Of a DNA stretch of 64,000 nt, positions 21,894-32,879 are shown one piece after another. The translations under genes were made by a program, and so were the position numbers. The notes below the pieces were generated by a model. That model was not told the origin of the DNA, ran no database searches, and worked only from the letters and a program-made list of their open reading frames with translations. The stretch comes from Cristatella mucedo. Lineage: Eukaryota; Bryozoa; Phylactolaemata; Cristatellidae. The stretch is taken from NCBI GenBank assembly GCA_009760855.2, contig WPIO01000181.1, forward strand, positions 368,001-432,000, given 5' to 3'. Each line of letters starts with the position of its first letter. The stretch's first letter is position 1.

Positions 21894-23608
21894 ATAGAGT
21901 TTTTCATCTGCTGCATGGTGGATTGCTTAGCCAAAAATTCCAAGTCGCATTTGTGGCTTACCTAAAACTATTGGGTTGGTCTCATTGTTGTTAAACTTCA
22001 GGAACGCAGCGGCATTTAAGATATGAACAATGTCACCGATGCAGGCTGCAAGGGAAGGTAGCGACTTTTCTCCAAAGCAAGGCTATCAAGGTTTGAATGA
22101 TTAGTGGACCTAAGTGACGACGATTTAGAAAGCAAGTCCAAGATTGTGCTTGACATTCATCGGGTAGAGGGAGAGTACACCCCTCTTTTAAAAGTCTGGC
22201 TGGACACACTGAAATAGAAGAATTGGTTAGACTCAACCAACTATTTACACGAAAAAAATATTGGTTCTCATAAGACAAAGCAGTCAATGTTCGCTACTAT
22301 TTTGTACTTTGTGGGGTTTGAAATTGCAAAGCAGTGAGTTGGAATGTAGATCGGGGATTTGAGCTTGGAAATTTTAGGGACTGTAAAGTTCGCAATAATT
22401 TTAATTGTTTCTCAGTAACAATTAAATTAAATCAGTTAATTCAATTTATTTAATTATAAGAACACCAATCTTCCAATGCCATGCGTTTATAAAATGCTAC
22501 ACAAACAAACCGGCGAGCAAACGAAACGCCGGGCTCGTGAGCCGGCCCACAGGCAAGCTTCTAGCACGCTAGATCGACAGCCCTTTCGAGCGAGCAGTCA
22601 CGCGCCTAGCACTTCCCCCCTCCCTGGTGAAGAGAGCTCATTGGGCAGTAATCTGGCTGTGCAATCGCTGCGGGCGCTGTTAGCTGCAAGCTTTTCCCTT
22701 ACTGAAAGTCAACTGGCTTTTACAGGCACTGTGTAGCTCTCTTCCTGTAATAAGCACATCGTCAGCTTTAGACAGAATCATTAAAGTAATGGTCTTAACT
22801 AACCCAGACGGAGTGCTACTCTTAAATTAAGCAATGGAGCGGCGAGCTGTAATCTGGTACTGGGGGAAAGTCCTACAACAGTCGTAATGGTTCAGTTTTT
22901 GGAAATTCGCGTATTAAAGTTATAAATGCAATCCAAAAGTTTGGTGTTTGACCGATGACAGGATCAATAAAGTTATTATGTAAAACCTATTTACATCGAA
23001 AGTAGTACATAGAGCTCAAAAAATAATTTTCTTTGAAAAATAACATCACTCGAACTGCGATTTTATGGTGAACTCTGTAAATATAAGCTACTCTGACCTA
23101 AACAGACTCGCAGAACACCACTTTAAAACATAAAATAACGCTAATTTTTTGAAATTTTCTCACGCCTCCTCGAGCTCAGCAGGCAGACTGATAGCTATAA
23201 CACGATTAAAAAGCGTAAACCCGATGTAGCTCAACCTGTGGAAAACGGCCAACAACTTCCCTAACTCCTCATTTACATGCCAGAAATATGTTTACATTGG
23301 TATGTTTACATTGTCTCACAAACCGAAAGTGAGTTGTGGTCCAAACATGATCTCTTAACGATCCAAGACGAGTCCTTCGGTGGAATGTGGTATAGCCATC
23401 TGCAAACTTCCTGTAAGACCCTTCAACGGATGAACATAGGATGTTTCTAAATATTTGTAAATGTAATTTAATAAGTTATTGTCTTTATAAAGTTGTGTAA
23501 TTGAGCCATGGGCAGCTGGTTCTAAGGAATGACTAACTGTACTAATATAATGAAACTGACTAGTAAGATTGTAAGATGAGTTCAACTTAGACAGTAGCTT
23601 AGCTTATA
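21894..23608. other. Intron sequence, nothing recognised
   Basis: About 1.7 kb. An open stretch at 22476-22736 has no recognisable domain and unremarkable composition; I treat it as chance. Confidence 0.4.
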
Positions 23609-23788
23609 AACAAATCCTAGCTGCTTAAACAGCCTCTTTTTGTATAGCGACAGAAGAGCTTTTACGGCTATCACCACCGCTTGCAGTGGCGATACAGGAT
23701 CGCCCACCACAGTAATCGAACCCACGACCTCGGGACCGAGGTCATGAAAGCAACCGCCTTACCTAGTGCGTGCCATTACGGCTCACCA
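23609..23788 (-). mobile_element. SINE-A, copy 3
   Basis: The reverse complement of the family: ACAGCCTCTTTTTGTATAGC, body, AATCGAACCC (box B reversed), the palindrome GACCTCGGGACCGAGGTC, and head ending GGCTCACC. Confidence 0.85.
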
Positions 23789-24347
23789 AGTTTTGTGATG
23801 CCGTCGCTCGGCCAAGTCAGGTTAGCGCTCGCGGCCGAAAGACCCGCGGCTCGCTCTCCCGACCAGCCAAGACGACGAGGAAAGCTTATGGGCGACTAAT
23901 TGCTTGCTAGTCTTTGATAGCAATGAAAGATGAGAGATAAGAGTCATTTACTGAGATTCTAGACATATAAGAGCGGACTCACAATTAATGGCCTAGGCAA
24001 TTTGGCTGCAATTCCGCGAAATTCTCTGGAGAGCTGTACTAGCTAAATCAAGTGCGAGCTGAAGACTCGATTGCTCGGGGAAGCTACGTTGTAATTTTTA
24101 TTTTTTAAGAGTACTGTGGACTGTTTGTGATTATCCGGCTATGAGTTTCTTGGTCATATATTTGCCTCCTTAGATTATTCGCTGTCGATAATCTAAAGTT
24201 CGTGCGAAACAAATGCAAAGGTACTGACCACATGCTGATGGAATAGGAGCTGTGATAGCTAAAATATACAATGCTCATACACCGTTTCGTTGCGTTTCGG
24301 TAACTCGCTTTCAGCCTTAGCTCATATGAAGCTGCTTTACTTTATAG
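23789..24347. other. Intron sequence before the two-LRR exon
   Basis: Nothing recognised other than the acceptor of the exon at 24348. Confidence 0.4.
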
Positions 24348-24488
24348 CTGGAAAATCTTGACATAAGTGGAAATCTGGAAATTACGCAATTTCCTTCCGT
24401 CATTTCCAAGCTTCGCAGTCTCGTAATACTGAATATTGCATTTTGCAATATTTCCAAGTTACCAAACAAAATCGACCAACTTCGATCA
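24348..24488 (+). CDS. Exon: two leucine-rich repeats
   Basis: This 141-base phase-0 exon lies between the acceptor GCTTTACTTTATAG and the donor TCA|GTAAGT. It encodes 47 residues, read as a 24-residue repeat starting LENLDISGN followed by a 23-residue repeat starting LVILNIAFCNISKLPNKI. The length is a double unit plus one codon, so the intron between these two repeats is absent or was lost. The second repeat has Cys next to the consensus Asn. No other complete exon is visible in the introns on either side. Confidence 0.9.
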
Positions 24489-26263
24489 GTAAGTGCTACA
24501 CACAAACTCTTATAGTTCCGGCTCGCTCCGTTAGGAGCACTGCTAAATGGGCCTGCTCGTATAGCATTGTCAATATCTATCTTTTCTCGGCTGCCAGCGG
24601 TCGCTCTTCTGTCAGAAGTTACATTTGCATATTGCCTGTTTCGTGGACGCTTAGATAGTTTTATTCTCCATTGTAATTGGAGACTTTTGAATTTTGACAG
24701 CTTTTCAAGCAAATGTGAGATGTCCGAGAAGTGCTCTAATTTTTCAAGTGTCCAGTTTTAAGCTCTTTTAATAGCTTCAACTTGTTAAATCGCTTGGTGG
24801 ATGCTAGAAGTTGAGTGAGAAGCGTGAAATCCACTCGCGTCTTCAGATAGGTTTTCATATATACACGGTGAAAGATTTGCTCATTCCAATGAGACAAAAA
24901 TTTAGATATTTTAATCGATACAATTTATCCTAATGAAGCTTATGAATTTATAAATCCTTGACAGCAAGTCGGCATTTCGGCTTGATTAGTGACCGAGCTT
25001 AGGAGGCTAGGCATCTGTACGATCTCTATTTAACTGAACGATAGAAACTAAGCTAGAACGTAAAGTCATAGCCTGGTTCAGGGGTAATGCCTATTTACTA
25101 TGCATGCAGGCAACTTCAGTGAGGCATGAGGAAAAAGTGGATTTTACAGTCGAATCGTGTCTATAACCCCACGCCTCAGTTGGTTTTGTTTTAGTATTCT
25201 CCAGACTTCACCGCAAGCAATAGTTGATACATGAGAAATGAGGCTGAATCGCGCGAGATATCAAGGAATAGAGGAGGAATTCTTGAAATGGGCTGCTTGT
25301 TTAGCCGCACAAAAGAACTTAATCTCTATCTAAAACCTTATAGAACTTGCTGCAAGAGAATCAGTATCCAAATGAAAATCAGAGGGACACTCATGGCCAC
25401 CGGGTTAGTAAAATAAAGTGGCTAGTACTAACATGCTATTATTCATGCACAGCTAACTATCCTGGCAAAAGGCACGCAGAATAAAGACAGGATACGAAGG
25501 GAGCATGACCTGGAAATGTGTGTCTTCAGCTAAGACCTTAACGATTCAATCGAGGTCATTCCACACATTCTGAGTAGCTACAGCTCTAACGACTGAATCG
25601 GTACCATACGAAAAAATCCAAAATAGGATGTATTTCCAAATGGCATATCCAAAATAAAAAGCGGTCTCGATTGCAGTAGTTCAGCCGTAGTGCATGGAGT
25701 TTCGGATTTAGCGAAGAAATGATCTGTGAAGCCTCTGTGTGATAAAGGACCTGCACACTACGGATTGAGTTGGCGAAAATACTCGTAGCATGGGGCTCCT
25801 CGCACGTGTTTAAAGCTTCGGTGTAAATTTGTTGCTAATGTGCACGAGCCGAATTGCGATGTGCTGCGGATTACATCATATGCTTATAATTCCGAATTTG
25901 GCGCAAAGGTGCAATCAGTTCGTGTTTAGTATTTAGCAGCAAGAGAACCGCTGCTAAACTGACTGGGTCCCGGCAAGTGGGGAAACTCCTACGTTTTGTA
26001 GGAGAAACACTTACATCATAAGGGAAACTCCCACGGTTTTTAGGGAAACTCGCGGGAGCTGTAAGCGACGCATCTCTGGAAACTAGTAAATAGCTTTTAA
26101 TGTATGCACGGCCATCATCGGCAGGTGCAATTGAAGCAGTATTTCCGAATTATAGAGTCAACTAACGTCGTCTCCCATGCGAATGAATGCCGAGAGATAA
26201 TTTAATTTCGTGTTGAGCATTTAGCAGCCTAAGATTGCGAAATATCTTTTTTTTCAATCAGTA
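24489..26263. other. Intron sequence with small direct repeats
   Basis: No gene seen. Around 25980-26056 the motif GGGAAACTC occurs three times, and a CTCCTAC/GTAGGAG hairpin lies at 25987-26005. The rest is featureless to me. Confidence 0.4.
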
Positions 26264-28215
26264 GTGACTGTCGCTCGACAGGCATGCAAAGACTGCTGTA
26301 GATCGTACCAATCAATCCTAGCAAAGGCCAAGTCTAGCTTCTATACACAAATTCTTGAATCGCACGTGCACAATCCAAAAATGCTGATCTCGACAATCAA
26401 TTATCTCCTCAAACGCTCCCAGGTTAGCTTCTTACCAAATGATCCTCGTGATAATCTAGCTGATCGCTTCTCAAGCTTCTTTGTCAAGGTGATAGACATC
26501 ATCTCAATGTTTACACTTAAGTAAGTCACTAGTGATGTCGTCCTGAAGTTCGTATCGCAATCAAAGAAGACAACAAGTCCTTTCGACCCTATTCCCACTG
26601 TCCTGCTCCCAAGTTGCATTGATCTGCTGCTTCCATGCATAACTAACATCATTAATATGTCATTAGCCTCAGGTCATGTCCCAGCACCTTTCAACAAAGC
26701 TGTAGTCCGGCCACTTCTCCAGAAAGCGACACTAGACCAAGAGAACCTAAGCAACTACCGCCCAGTCTCCCTTCTACCATTCTTATCAAAGACACTGGAA
26801 CGGGTCGTGGCAGACCAGCTGAACTCATATATCGAAACCTCACACCTTGCTAGTAAGTTCCAGTCTGGATTTAGAGCTAATCACTCCACAGAGTCAGCAT
26901 TCCTTAGTGTATACAACGACCTACTTAGGAATGCAGACATGGGTGGAGTGTCTCTTCTTGTTTTGCTCGATCTTTCGGCAGCTTTTGATACCATCGATCA
27001 CAAACTTCTTCTAGAGCGCCTCTCATCTCGCCTGGACATCGCTGGCACTGCTCTGCAGTGGTTCAGGTCCTATCTCAGTGGGAGACTCCAGTGTATTGAC
27101 GTGAATGGACAAAGATCATCCGAGGTACCTCTGCAATGTGGGGTACCTCATGGCTCCGTGCTAGGTCCGGTTCTTTTCACGGTTTATACTCTGCCTCTTG
27201 CTGATGTGATTGCCAAGCACAATCTAGGCTTTCACTTCTATGCGGATGACACTCAGTTGTACCTTTGCTTTGATCACTCCAAGCCTTCGAGCACCTCGAA
27301 TTCTCTTAACTCACTTGCGGCATGTATTGATGATATTCGCACATGGATGGAAGAAAATTTTCCAAAACAAAACGATGATAAAACTAACCTACTAGTTATG
27401 GGCAAACTCAGCGTGATTCAGAAATTGGAAAGGCTGACTCTCAAAATTGGCTCTGCCAGCATATCTACTGTTGAATCAGCTCGAAATCTAGGTGTCATGT
27501 TCCAAAGTGACCTCTCGTTAGACGACCACATCAGCTCCACAATCAAGTCTGCCTACTTTCGGCTACCTCACATTGCTAAAATTCGGGCTTGTTTAGATAA
27601 GGATACCACGTCCAAGTTGGTCCAGGCATTCGTGACATCCCGTCCTGACTTCTGTAACTCACTGCTTACTGGCCAACCAGCATGTGCAATCAGGCGATTA
27701 CAACCTGTGAAAAACTCTGCAGCTAGGCTTGTCTGTCGTGAGCATCGAAGTTGCCACATCACACCACTTCTCGCCGACATGCACTGGCAACCAGTCAAGC
27801 AACGGATTAGCTTCAAAGTTTTTCCGCTCACTTTTAGGTCACTCTTTCTTTGGCTCCAGCCTATATCTCTGATCTACTCCTCCACCAGCTCAAGCATCGT
27901 GCCACCCACTTTTCGGAATTCAGTAGTTTACCAATACCCCGTGCAAACCTCAAATCCTGTGGAGACCGTGCATTTAGGTCGTATGATCCCAAAGCCTGGA
28001 ACTCACTCCCTACTTGCGTCAGAACATCCCCTGACTTGACCACGTTTAAAAAGAACTTAAAAACACCTATTTAGGACAGCATATAGTGGGTCCCTGTGAT
28101 TCGTCCTTCATGTGCTCATGCGTGCTGACACTGTGCCTGCTGCCACTAACCACACTTGCAGGCTGACCCTGTGCATGTCATCCCTAACCATGTTATTCAT
28201 GTTGGTTATCAAACA
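26264..28215 (+). mobile_element. LINE-A, best-preserved copy
   Basis: It starts in the linker region (ARQACKDCCRSYQSILAKAK), runs through the complete RT domain and C-terminus, and ends in the 3' UTR at about 28215, where another LINE-A begins without an intervening stem-loop. There is no endonuclease domain, so it is 5' truncated. Confidence 0.92.
26657..28039 (+). CDS. LINE-A reverse transcriptase ORF (460 codons open)
   Basis: This frame encodes the polymerase of an L2/CR1-like non-LTR retrotransposon, which would copy its RNA into DNA at a nicked target. RT blocks are in order: LSNYRPVSLLPFLSKTLERV (residues about 30-50), FQSGFRANHSTESAF, LVLLDLSAAFDTIDHKLLLE, GVPHGSVLGPVLFTVY and the catalytic FYADDTQLYL (YADD at bases 27239-27250). 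The thumb and C-terminal block CHITPLLADMHWQPVKQRI follows. A one-base deletion near 27835-27845 shifts the frame. The true C-terminus (MAPAYISDLLLHQLKHRATH to TTFKKNLKTPI) continues in the frame at 27850-28074. The upstream linker is also frameshifted, so the element is defective although the RT core is open. Confidence 0.9.
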   Translation: MSLASGHVPAPFNKAVVRPLLQKATLDQENLSNYRPVSLLPFLSKTLERVVADQLNSYIETSHLASKFQSGFRANHSTESAFLSVYNDLLRNADMGGVSLLVLLDLSAAFDTIDHKLLLERLSSRLDIAGTALQWFRSYLSGRLQCIDVNGQRSSEVPLQCGVPHGSVLGPVLFTVYTLPLADVIAKHNLGFHFYADDTQLYLCFDHSKPSSTSNSLNSLAACIDDIRTWMEENFPKQNDDKTNLLVMGKLSVIQKLERLTLKIGSASISTVESARNLGVMFQSDLSLDDHISSTIKSAYFRLPHIAKIRACLDKDTTSKLVQAFVTSRPDFCNSLLTGQPACAIRRLQPVKNSAARLVCREHRSCHITPLLADMHWQPVKQRISFKVFPLTFRSLFLWLQPISLIYSSTSSSIVPPTFRNSVVYQYPVQTSNPVETVHLGRMIPKPGTHSLLASEHPLT

Positions 28216-29095
28216 CTCACCCTGTCCTGCTCCTACGTTGCATTGATCTGCTGCTGCCATGCATAACTAGTATCTTTATTATGTCACTAGCCCCAGGTCA
28301 TGTACCAGCACCTTCCAAAAAAGCTTTAGTCAGGCCGCTACTCAAGAAAGCGACACTAGACCCAGAGAAATTGAGCAACTTCCGCCCAGTCTCTCGTCTA
28401 CCGTCTTTCTATCAAAGAACTGGAACGAGTCGTGACAGACCAGTTGAACTCATATTGAAACTTCAAACCTTACTAGTAAGTTCCGGTCTGACTTAAGAGC
28501 TAATGACTCTGCTGAGTAAGCATAGCTTCGGGTGTACCACGACCTACTTAGGAATGCAGACATGGGTAGAGTGTCTCTGCTTGTTTTGCTCCATCTTTCG
28601 GAAGCTTTTGAGACTATCAATCACCAAGTCCTTTTGAGAGCCCTCATCACGCCTGGGCATCACTGGCACTGCTCAGCACTGGTTCAGGTCCTATCTCAGT
28701 GGGAGACTCGTGAGTATTTATGAGAATGGACAAAGATTATCCGAGGTACCTCTGGAATATGGGGTACGTCAGTGCTCCGAGCTAGGTACGGTTCTTTTCA
28801 CCGTTTATACTCTGCCTCTTGCCGATCTGATTGCCAAGCAGAATCTAGGCTTTCACTTCTATACGGATGGCACCCAGTTGTCGCTTCGATCCCTCTTAGG
28901 CCTCGTGCAATTATCGCGTAGTTTTCAGTTCTCCATATCAAAATTTTAATAGATTAGTGTAGGTTTTATGTCATCCAATCTGCCAGTATTTTGTTTACAT
29001 TTTAGCTGGTTGAATGCTTTCTTTGATGCAAATGTAAAGGGCCTAGAAAGAGATCGAGTTCTCTGAGGGAGCAATAACAGATGTATTCTAATTAG
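28216..29095 (+). mobile_element. LINE-A second copy, joined to the previous one
   Basis: It restarts with the pre-RT sequence (TTGCATTGATCTGCTGCTGC; MSLAPGHVPAPSKKALVRPL), then frameshifted RT pieces (28532-28723 LLVLLHLSEAFETINHQVLL; 28710-28949 VYTLPLADLIAKQNLGFHFY). The catalytic site is changed (YTDG in place of YADD). After a deletion it ends with the 3' stem-loop AAAGGGCCTAGAAAGAGATC near 29034-29075. Confidence 0.85.
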
Positions 29096-29396
29096 TGTAA
29101 TGTGTGACTTGAAGATCATGAGGCATCGTGTTTAAATCACTCGTTGAAGAGTGACTCTACCCAATCGAGCGGGCCACAATCTCGTCCTCAAGTATGCGTT
29201 TGTTGAGGCGCCATCGCAGGAAATAAAGCCGATGCATTTTAAAATTGATTTTAGTGACAGTTGAGAGTACTCGGTGGTTGTTTGCAGTTTGTAACTATTA
29301 TGTTGGCTGAATGATATTAATAGGATTTTGCTTGCATTCTTTCCAGACGACGTGTGCTTGAGTCACAGATCCAAAAGAAAGGGTCGCAAATGTTGA

Positions 29397-29550
29397 TTTG
29401 GTGTGGCCCAGTGGATAAGGTGCTCGCCACGACCAAGGTCTTGCCGAGGTCGTGGACTTGAGCCCCGAGGCATATGTGAAGCGCCAGAATAGACATTAAG
29501 TTCTCTTATGGCGCTATAAAAATGAATTACATGTTTATATTTATTTAAAG
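29397..29550 (+). mobile_element. SINE-B, copy 2 (best copy)
   Basis: The head TGTGGCCCAGTGGATAAGG matches a tRNA box A region. The centre CACGACCAAGGTCTTGCCGA is shared with SINE-A, and GGACTTGAGCCCC stands at the box B position. The 3' part AGCGCCAGAATAGACATTAA and GTTCTCTTATGGCGCT is the LINE-A type stem-loop, followed by an A/T-rich tail. Confidence 0.75.
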
Positions 29551-29599
29551 AGAACATTTAGCCGCCTGCTGCGTTATGCTAGATACTAAGGAATAAGGT

Positions 29600-29760
29600 A
29601 ATAATAATAATAATAATAGTGCACTTGATAAAGCGCTCTCAGATAACTCAATATTTTTCTAGGCGCTTTACATCTGCTGCAAAGGAAAACGCAATTGAAT
29701 GGTGAGTAATATCATGCTTGATAAACAACATGAATAACATGGTTAGGGGTGACATGCACA
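29600..29760 (-). mobile_element. LINE-A 3' end fragment
   Basis: AATAATAATAATAATAAT tail, reverse-read stem-loop (GCGCTCTCAGATAACTCAAT) and 3' UTR up to GGGGTGACATGCACA. There it stops and SINE-B sequence (AGGTGCTCGCC) follows directly. Confidence 0.85.
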
Positions 29761-29880
29761 AGGTGCTCGCCAATAACGATCAGGGTCGTGGGCTCGAGCC
29801 CAGCGGCATTTTCGAAGCGCTTGGATAGAGATCAACTTCTCTAAGTTCGCCATACAACTGAGTGTCATTTATTTCAACTA
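29761..29880 (+). mobile_element. SINE-B, copy 3, head partly missing
   Basis: AAGGTGCTCGCCAATAACGA, GGGCTCGAGCCC at the box B position, then the stem-loop GAAGCGCTTGGATAGAGATC. The first ~25 bases of the head are absent where it joins the LINE-A fragment. Confidence 0.65.
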
Positions 29881-29900
29881 CGAATTTATTAGTAGGAGCC

Positions 29901-29930
29901 GGAAGCATTCGAGCTCCCTCGAATGCTTCC
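29901..29930. repeat. Perfect 13-bp inverted repeat (hairpin)
   Basis: GGAAGCATTCGAG and CTCGAATGCTTCC are separated by CTCC. Confidence 0.95.
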
Positions 29931-30334
29931 GAGGAGCTCGTGAGCTTGCCTACGTGAGCCGGGCAACCGCAAGGTTTTTCGACAAGATAAGATGTGATAG
30001 TGCTTCCCCTTAATGCAGTGCATGTTACTGTCACAAACTCGCCGGCAAAGGAATTTTACGGTAATCGAATGGCAGGACTTGCATTGCTCGCGACTGGCAT
30101 TGCTCGTGACCGTATTAGTCCTTTGCGATGCGCTACAGCAAATGGCGGCGACGCACGAATCTGCTCACATTAGCAAACTGGTGGCGACGATTCGCACGAC
30201 GATTCGTCGTCTCAGCGACGTACTTATATTGCGGGTAGCAGCTGCAATGCACTCATGGCGCGCCGACAGTAACGGAATGCAACAGCAATAAAGCAGTGAA
30301 CCCATAATTTAGTTAAACGAGTCCGTTTTTCCTT

Positions 30335-30415
30335 TGCAGCAAATGCAAAGTGCCCACAAAGAAACTGAGATTTCCGACGGCGCATAATCGAGTGTATTAT
30401 TATTATTACAATTAT
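30335..30415 (+). mobile_element. LINE-A 3' stem-loop remnant
   Basis: GCAGCAAATGCAAAGTGCCC, a mutated stem-loop (GACGGCGCATAATCGAGTG) and ATTATTATTATTAC tail. Confidence 0.75.
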
Positions 30416-31101
30416 ATTCATACGCGTAGAAAACTCCACTCGAAAACCGCGGAGGATTACAGTTATCCAGAAGCAGCCGTAGTGAACGAGTGTCTTGCAC
30501 GGAGCAAGAGCCACCTCTCTCGCTGCCGACCGGTGCGAAGCCTTGGTGGGGGGCGAGCTCCCGCCCGGCTCAAATGCTAAAATGCAAGTGATTGCCGGGT
30601 GCATGACTTACGCATCAACACCGCCTAAACAGGAATTGTGTTGCAAGTTACTCGATAGCCGCTAAGTCCACGTTCAGCATTTGGTCTGTCAATTATTCTT
30701 CGCCAGAAAAATCATTAGGTTATATCCCGGCCAACCGCCATAAACCTGTCTTCGTAAGAGTGTATCAGCTGGTTTCCGGTTTAAACGACCTGATTTTAAA
30801 CTAATATTTCATCGTCATTAACTCGCCTTGGAACTTGATGATAGGGTCCGTGCTCCAAACTCTACTTGTCATTAGAAAACGGAAAGCCCCTATAGAGTCG
30901 CGTGCCAATTTTTATTAACACGTAAGTCTTGCTGCGCTTAAAGCAACGGGCTTAGTTCATTATCAGTCCTGCGGTTTCCGGTTAGGCGTACGCCTTGCCT
31001 ATCGCATTTGTATCTTACCAAGAGCGCGAAAAGGCCGCAGTGACATTTTTTTTCTGTACTCGTCTCTGTGTAAAATTGGTTAAAGCTTAAATATTTTGTA
31101 G
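30416..31101. other. Intron sequence before an LRR exon
   Basis: Nothing recognised. Confidence 0.4.
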
Positions 31102-31203
31102 CTAACCCATATATTGGCTGGAAACAACCGTTTCGATGGTTTTCCCATCAGAACGCTGAAAATGAAGTCACTAACTGCGCTGGACCTTTCCAACAACTTC
31201 GGG
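31102..31203 (+). CDS. Exon: one and a half leucine-rich repeats
   Basis: This 102-base phase-0 exon runs from the acceptor AAATATTTTGTAG to the donor GGG|GTGAGT. It encodes 34 residues: a 23-residue repeat starting LTHILAGNNRFDGFP, then LTALDLSNNFG, the first part of the next repeat. The remainder of that repeat is supplied by the following large exon (GRSVNRITELPVDL). The joined repeat is about 31 residues, seven or eight longer than its neighbours. The extra residues fall exactly at the exon junction, so an alternative junction or a natural loop insertion is possible. Confidence 0.85.
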
Positions 31204-31564
31204 GTGAGTCCGAATTGAATATCGCTTCCCTTAAAAGTGCACGCAAAGTGCACCCCTTGCCATTATGCATGCATCCGTTTCATTCTCAAAAAACCGATAG
31301 AACAGTTTACAGAGGTTTCCATGGCACAGCTGCACAGTGACTCAAGAATGATGCAGTCGCGTTAATTGCTAATACCGACGCCGCCAAAACTGTGAGAAGA
31401 AGACGACAGAGCCCGATAGGCCTCACGGATCTGAATGGCGGTGCGTTCTTTATCTCAAAGCTTGACTCCAACGTGCCATCCTAGTTACATGAAACCAAAT
31501 TCAGCGTCATTCCAATTGCAGAGGTTATGATGGGGGTAACGGTAGCACGTAAAAACTTGATATC

Positions 31565-31840
31565 AATAATAATTCATTTGTATGGCGCGCTTAGAATTTA
31601 ATCTCTTTCTAGGAACTTTACATTTGCTTCACAAGAAGCATGATTGAATGGTTAATGGTAGCAAGCTCAGTGTCAATGAGCATAACATTGTTAGAGGTGT
31701 TATGCATAGGGTCAGCATGCGAATTCGGTTAGTGACAGCATGCACAGTTTGAACTCTCAAAAGCACGCAAGGTAAGAGTCACGTGGACCCACTAAATACT
31801 ATGATAATATAGATGCGTGTTTAGCTTCTTTAACTCAATC
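31565..31840 (-). mobile_element. LINE-A 3' UTR fragment
   Basis: AATAATAATTCATTTGTATGG, stem-loop remnant (TCTTTCTAGGAACTTTACAT) and 3' UTR words GGGTCAGCATGCG and GCATGCACAGTTTG in family order. Confidence 0.8.
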
Positions 31841-32879
31841 CTCTGCTTAATATTGCGTTTATTCGATGCTTTTCTTTGTAGCCGAGTATTTGGATGCATT
31901 TAAATAATTATCTACGGCTCTGCCATGGATTTGAAGCGCTATATCTAGAGCTTTCTTTTCAAGGCGTTTTTCGCTTCTGCCGTATAATTAGCGGTTCGTC
32001 ACTGTTTCCTCTTCGTTGTGAGACGCTAGCAGCTGCACCTTCACTTTGTCGTATTTGGAATACGAATTGTCGTACACGGAATCCATAAATAGGGAGGACA
32101 AGCAACGCACCAACTTGGAGTACACTCTCGTTCGTACAGCTCATTTTCTCTATTACAATTAAGCACCACGAAAATACTAAAATCGCTTGTTTAGCTCCCT
32201 AATAAACTCAATATTTACGTTGGTACTTTAAAAGTTGCCGCAAAAGAATCAGTAACCAAGAGCTTATATAATTCAAGGTATTTCGCTTAGAAAAGCACGC
32301 AAAACTACTTAAGTATAACAATGTAATGTAATTTATCTTCGTCTGTTACTCCGCAAAGCCACAAAGACTAGGATCCTGAGGATATGGGTGATATGAAGAA
32401 GCAATGAGCTCTTCTATATTGCAATCACTTTAAAATAAAAATGCAATGATGTGCTAGTAAGCTAGCAGGACTCAAACCACCAAGAACCTGGGTTGAGAAA
32501 GGTGAGCACATTGCCCATGGAGTACGACCTTTCGTCCCAAAAAGGTCGGCTGATTAAACTGGCTCATTATTATTGAGGTAATGAGCCTGATAGCTGACTT
32601 GCTGCAAACCCACTTGCTGCAAGCAATATAGAATTTCGTAGTGCTGGTTTTGAACAGAGATCTGATTCGTCAAGTGCTAGCTCCTTACCATGCAACTAAG
32701 ATGTCAGTCGCTAATACATTATTTCAGTTCCCAAACGGACTCTTTTAAATGCCCTAATAAAAATTGATTGCTTAATTTTCTTAAGCAAGGGAAAAACTGA
32801 AATCGATCAGCATTGGGTGACGAAATTTTATATGCATAAGCAATATAAGACTTTGCATCTCTGTTCGGTGAAGGCTGGA
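31841..32879. other. Intron sequence with a LINE-B tail remnant
   Basis: A LINE-B 3' end (minus strand, AATGTAATGTAA then TCTTCGTCTGTTACTCCGCA) is at about 32320-32375. The rest is unrecognised. Confidence 0.5.

Noticed and set aside
22476-22736. 86-codon open frame in a GC-richer patch
   Set aside because: No homology that I recognise, no splice context and low-complexity charged composition.
31882-31990. Possible extra LRR exon after TTTTCTTTGTAG (WMHLNNYLRLCHGFEAL)
   Set aside because: The acceptor is good and the peptide vaguely LRR-like, but no GT donor fits a phase-0 exon and the flanking exons already join in phase without it.
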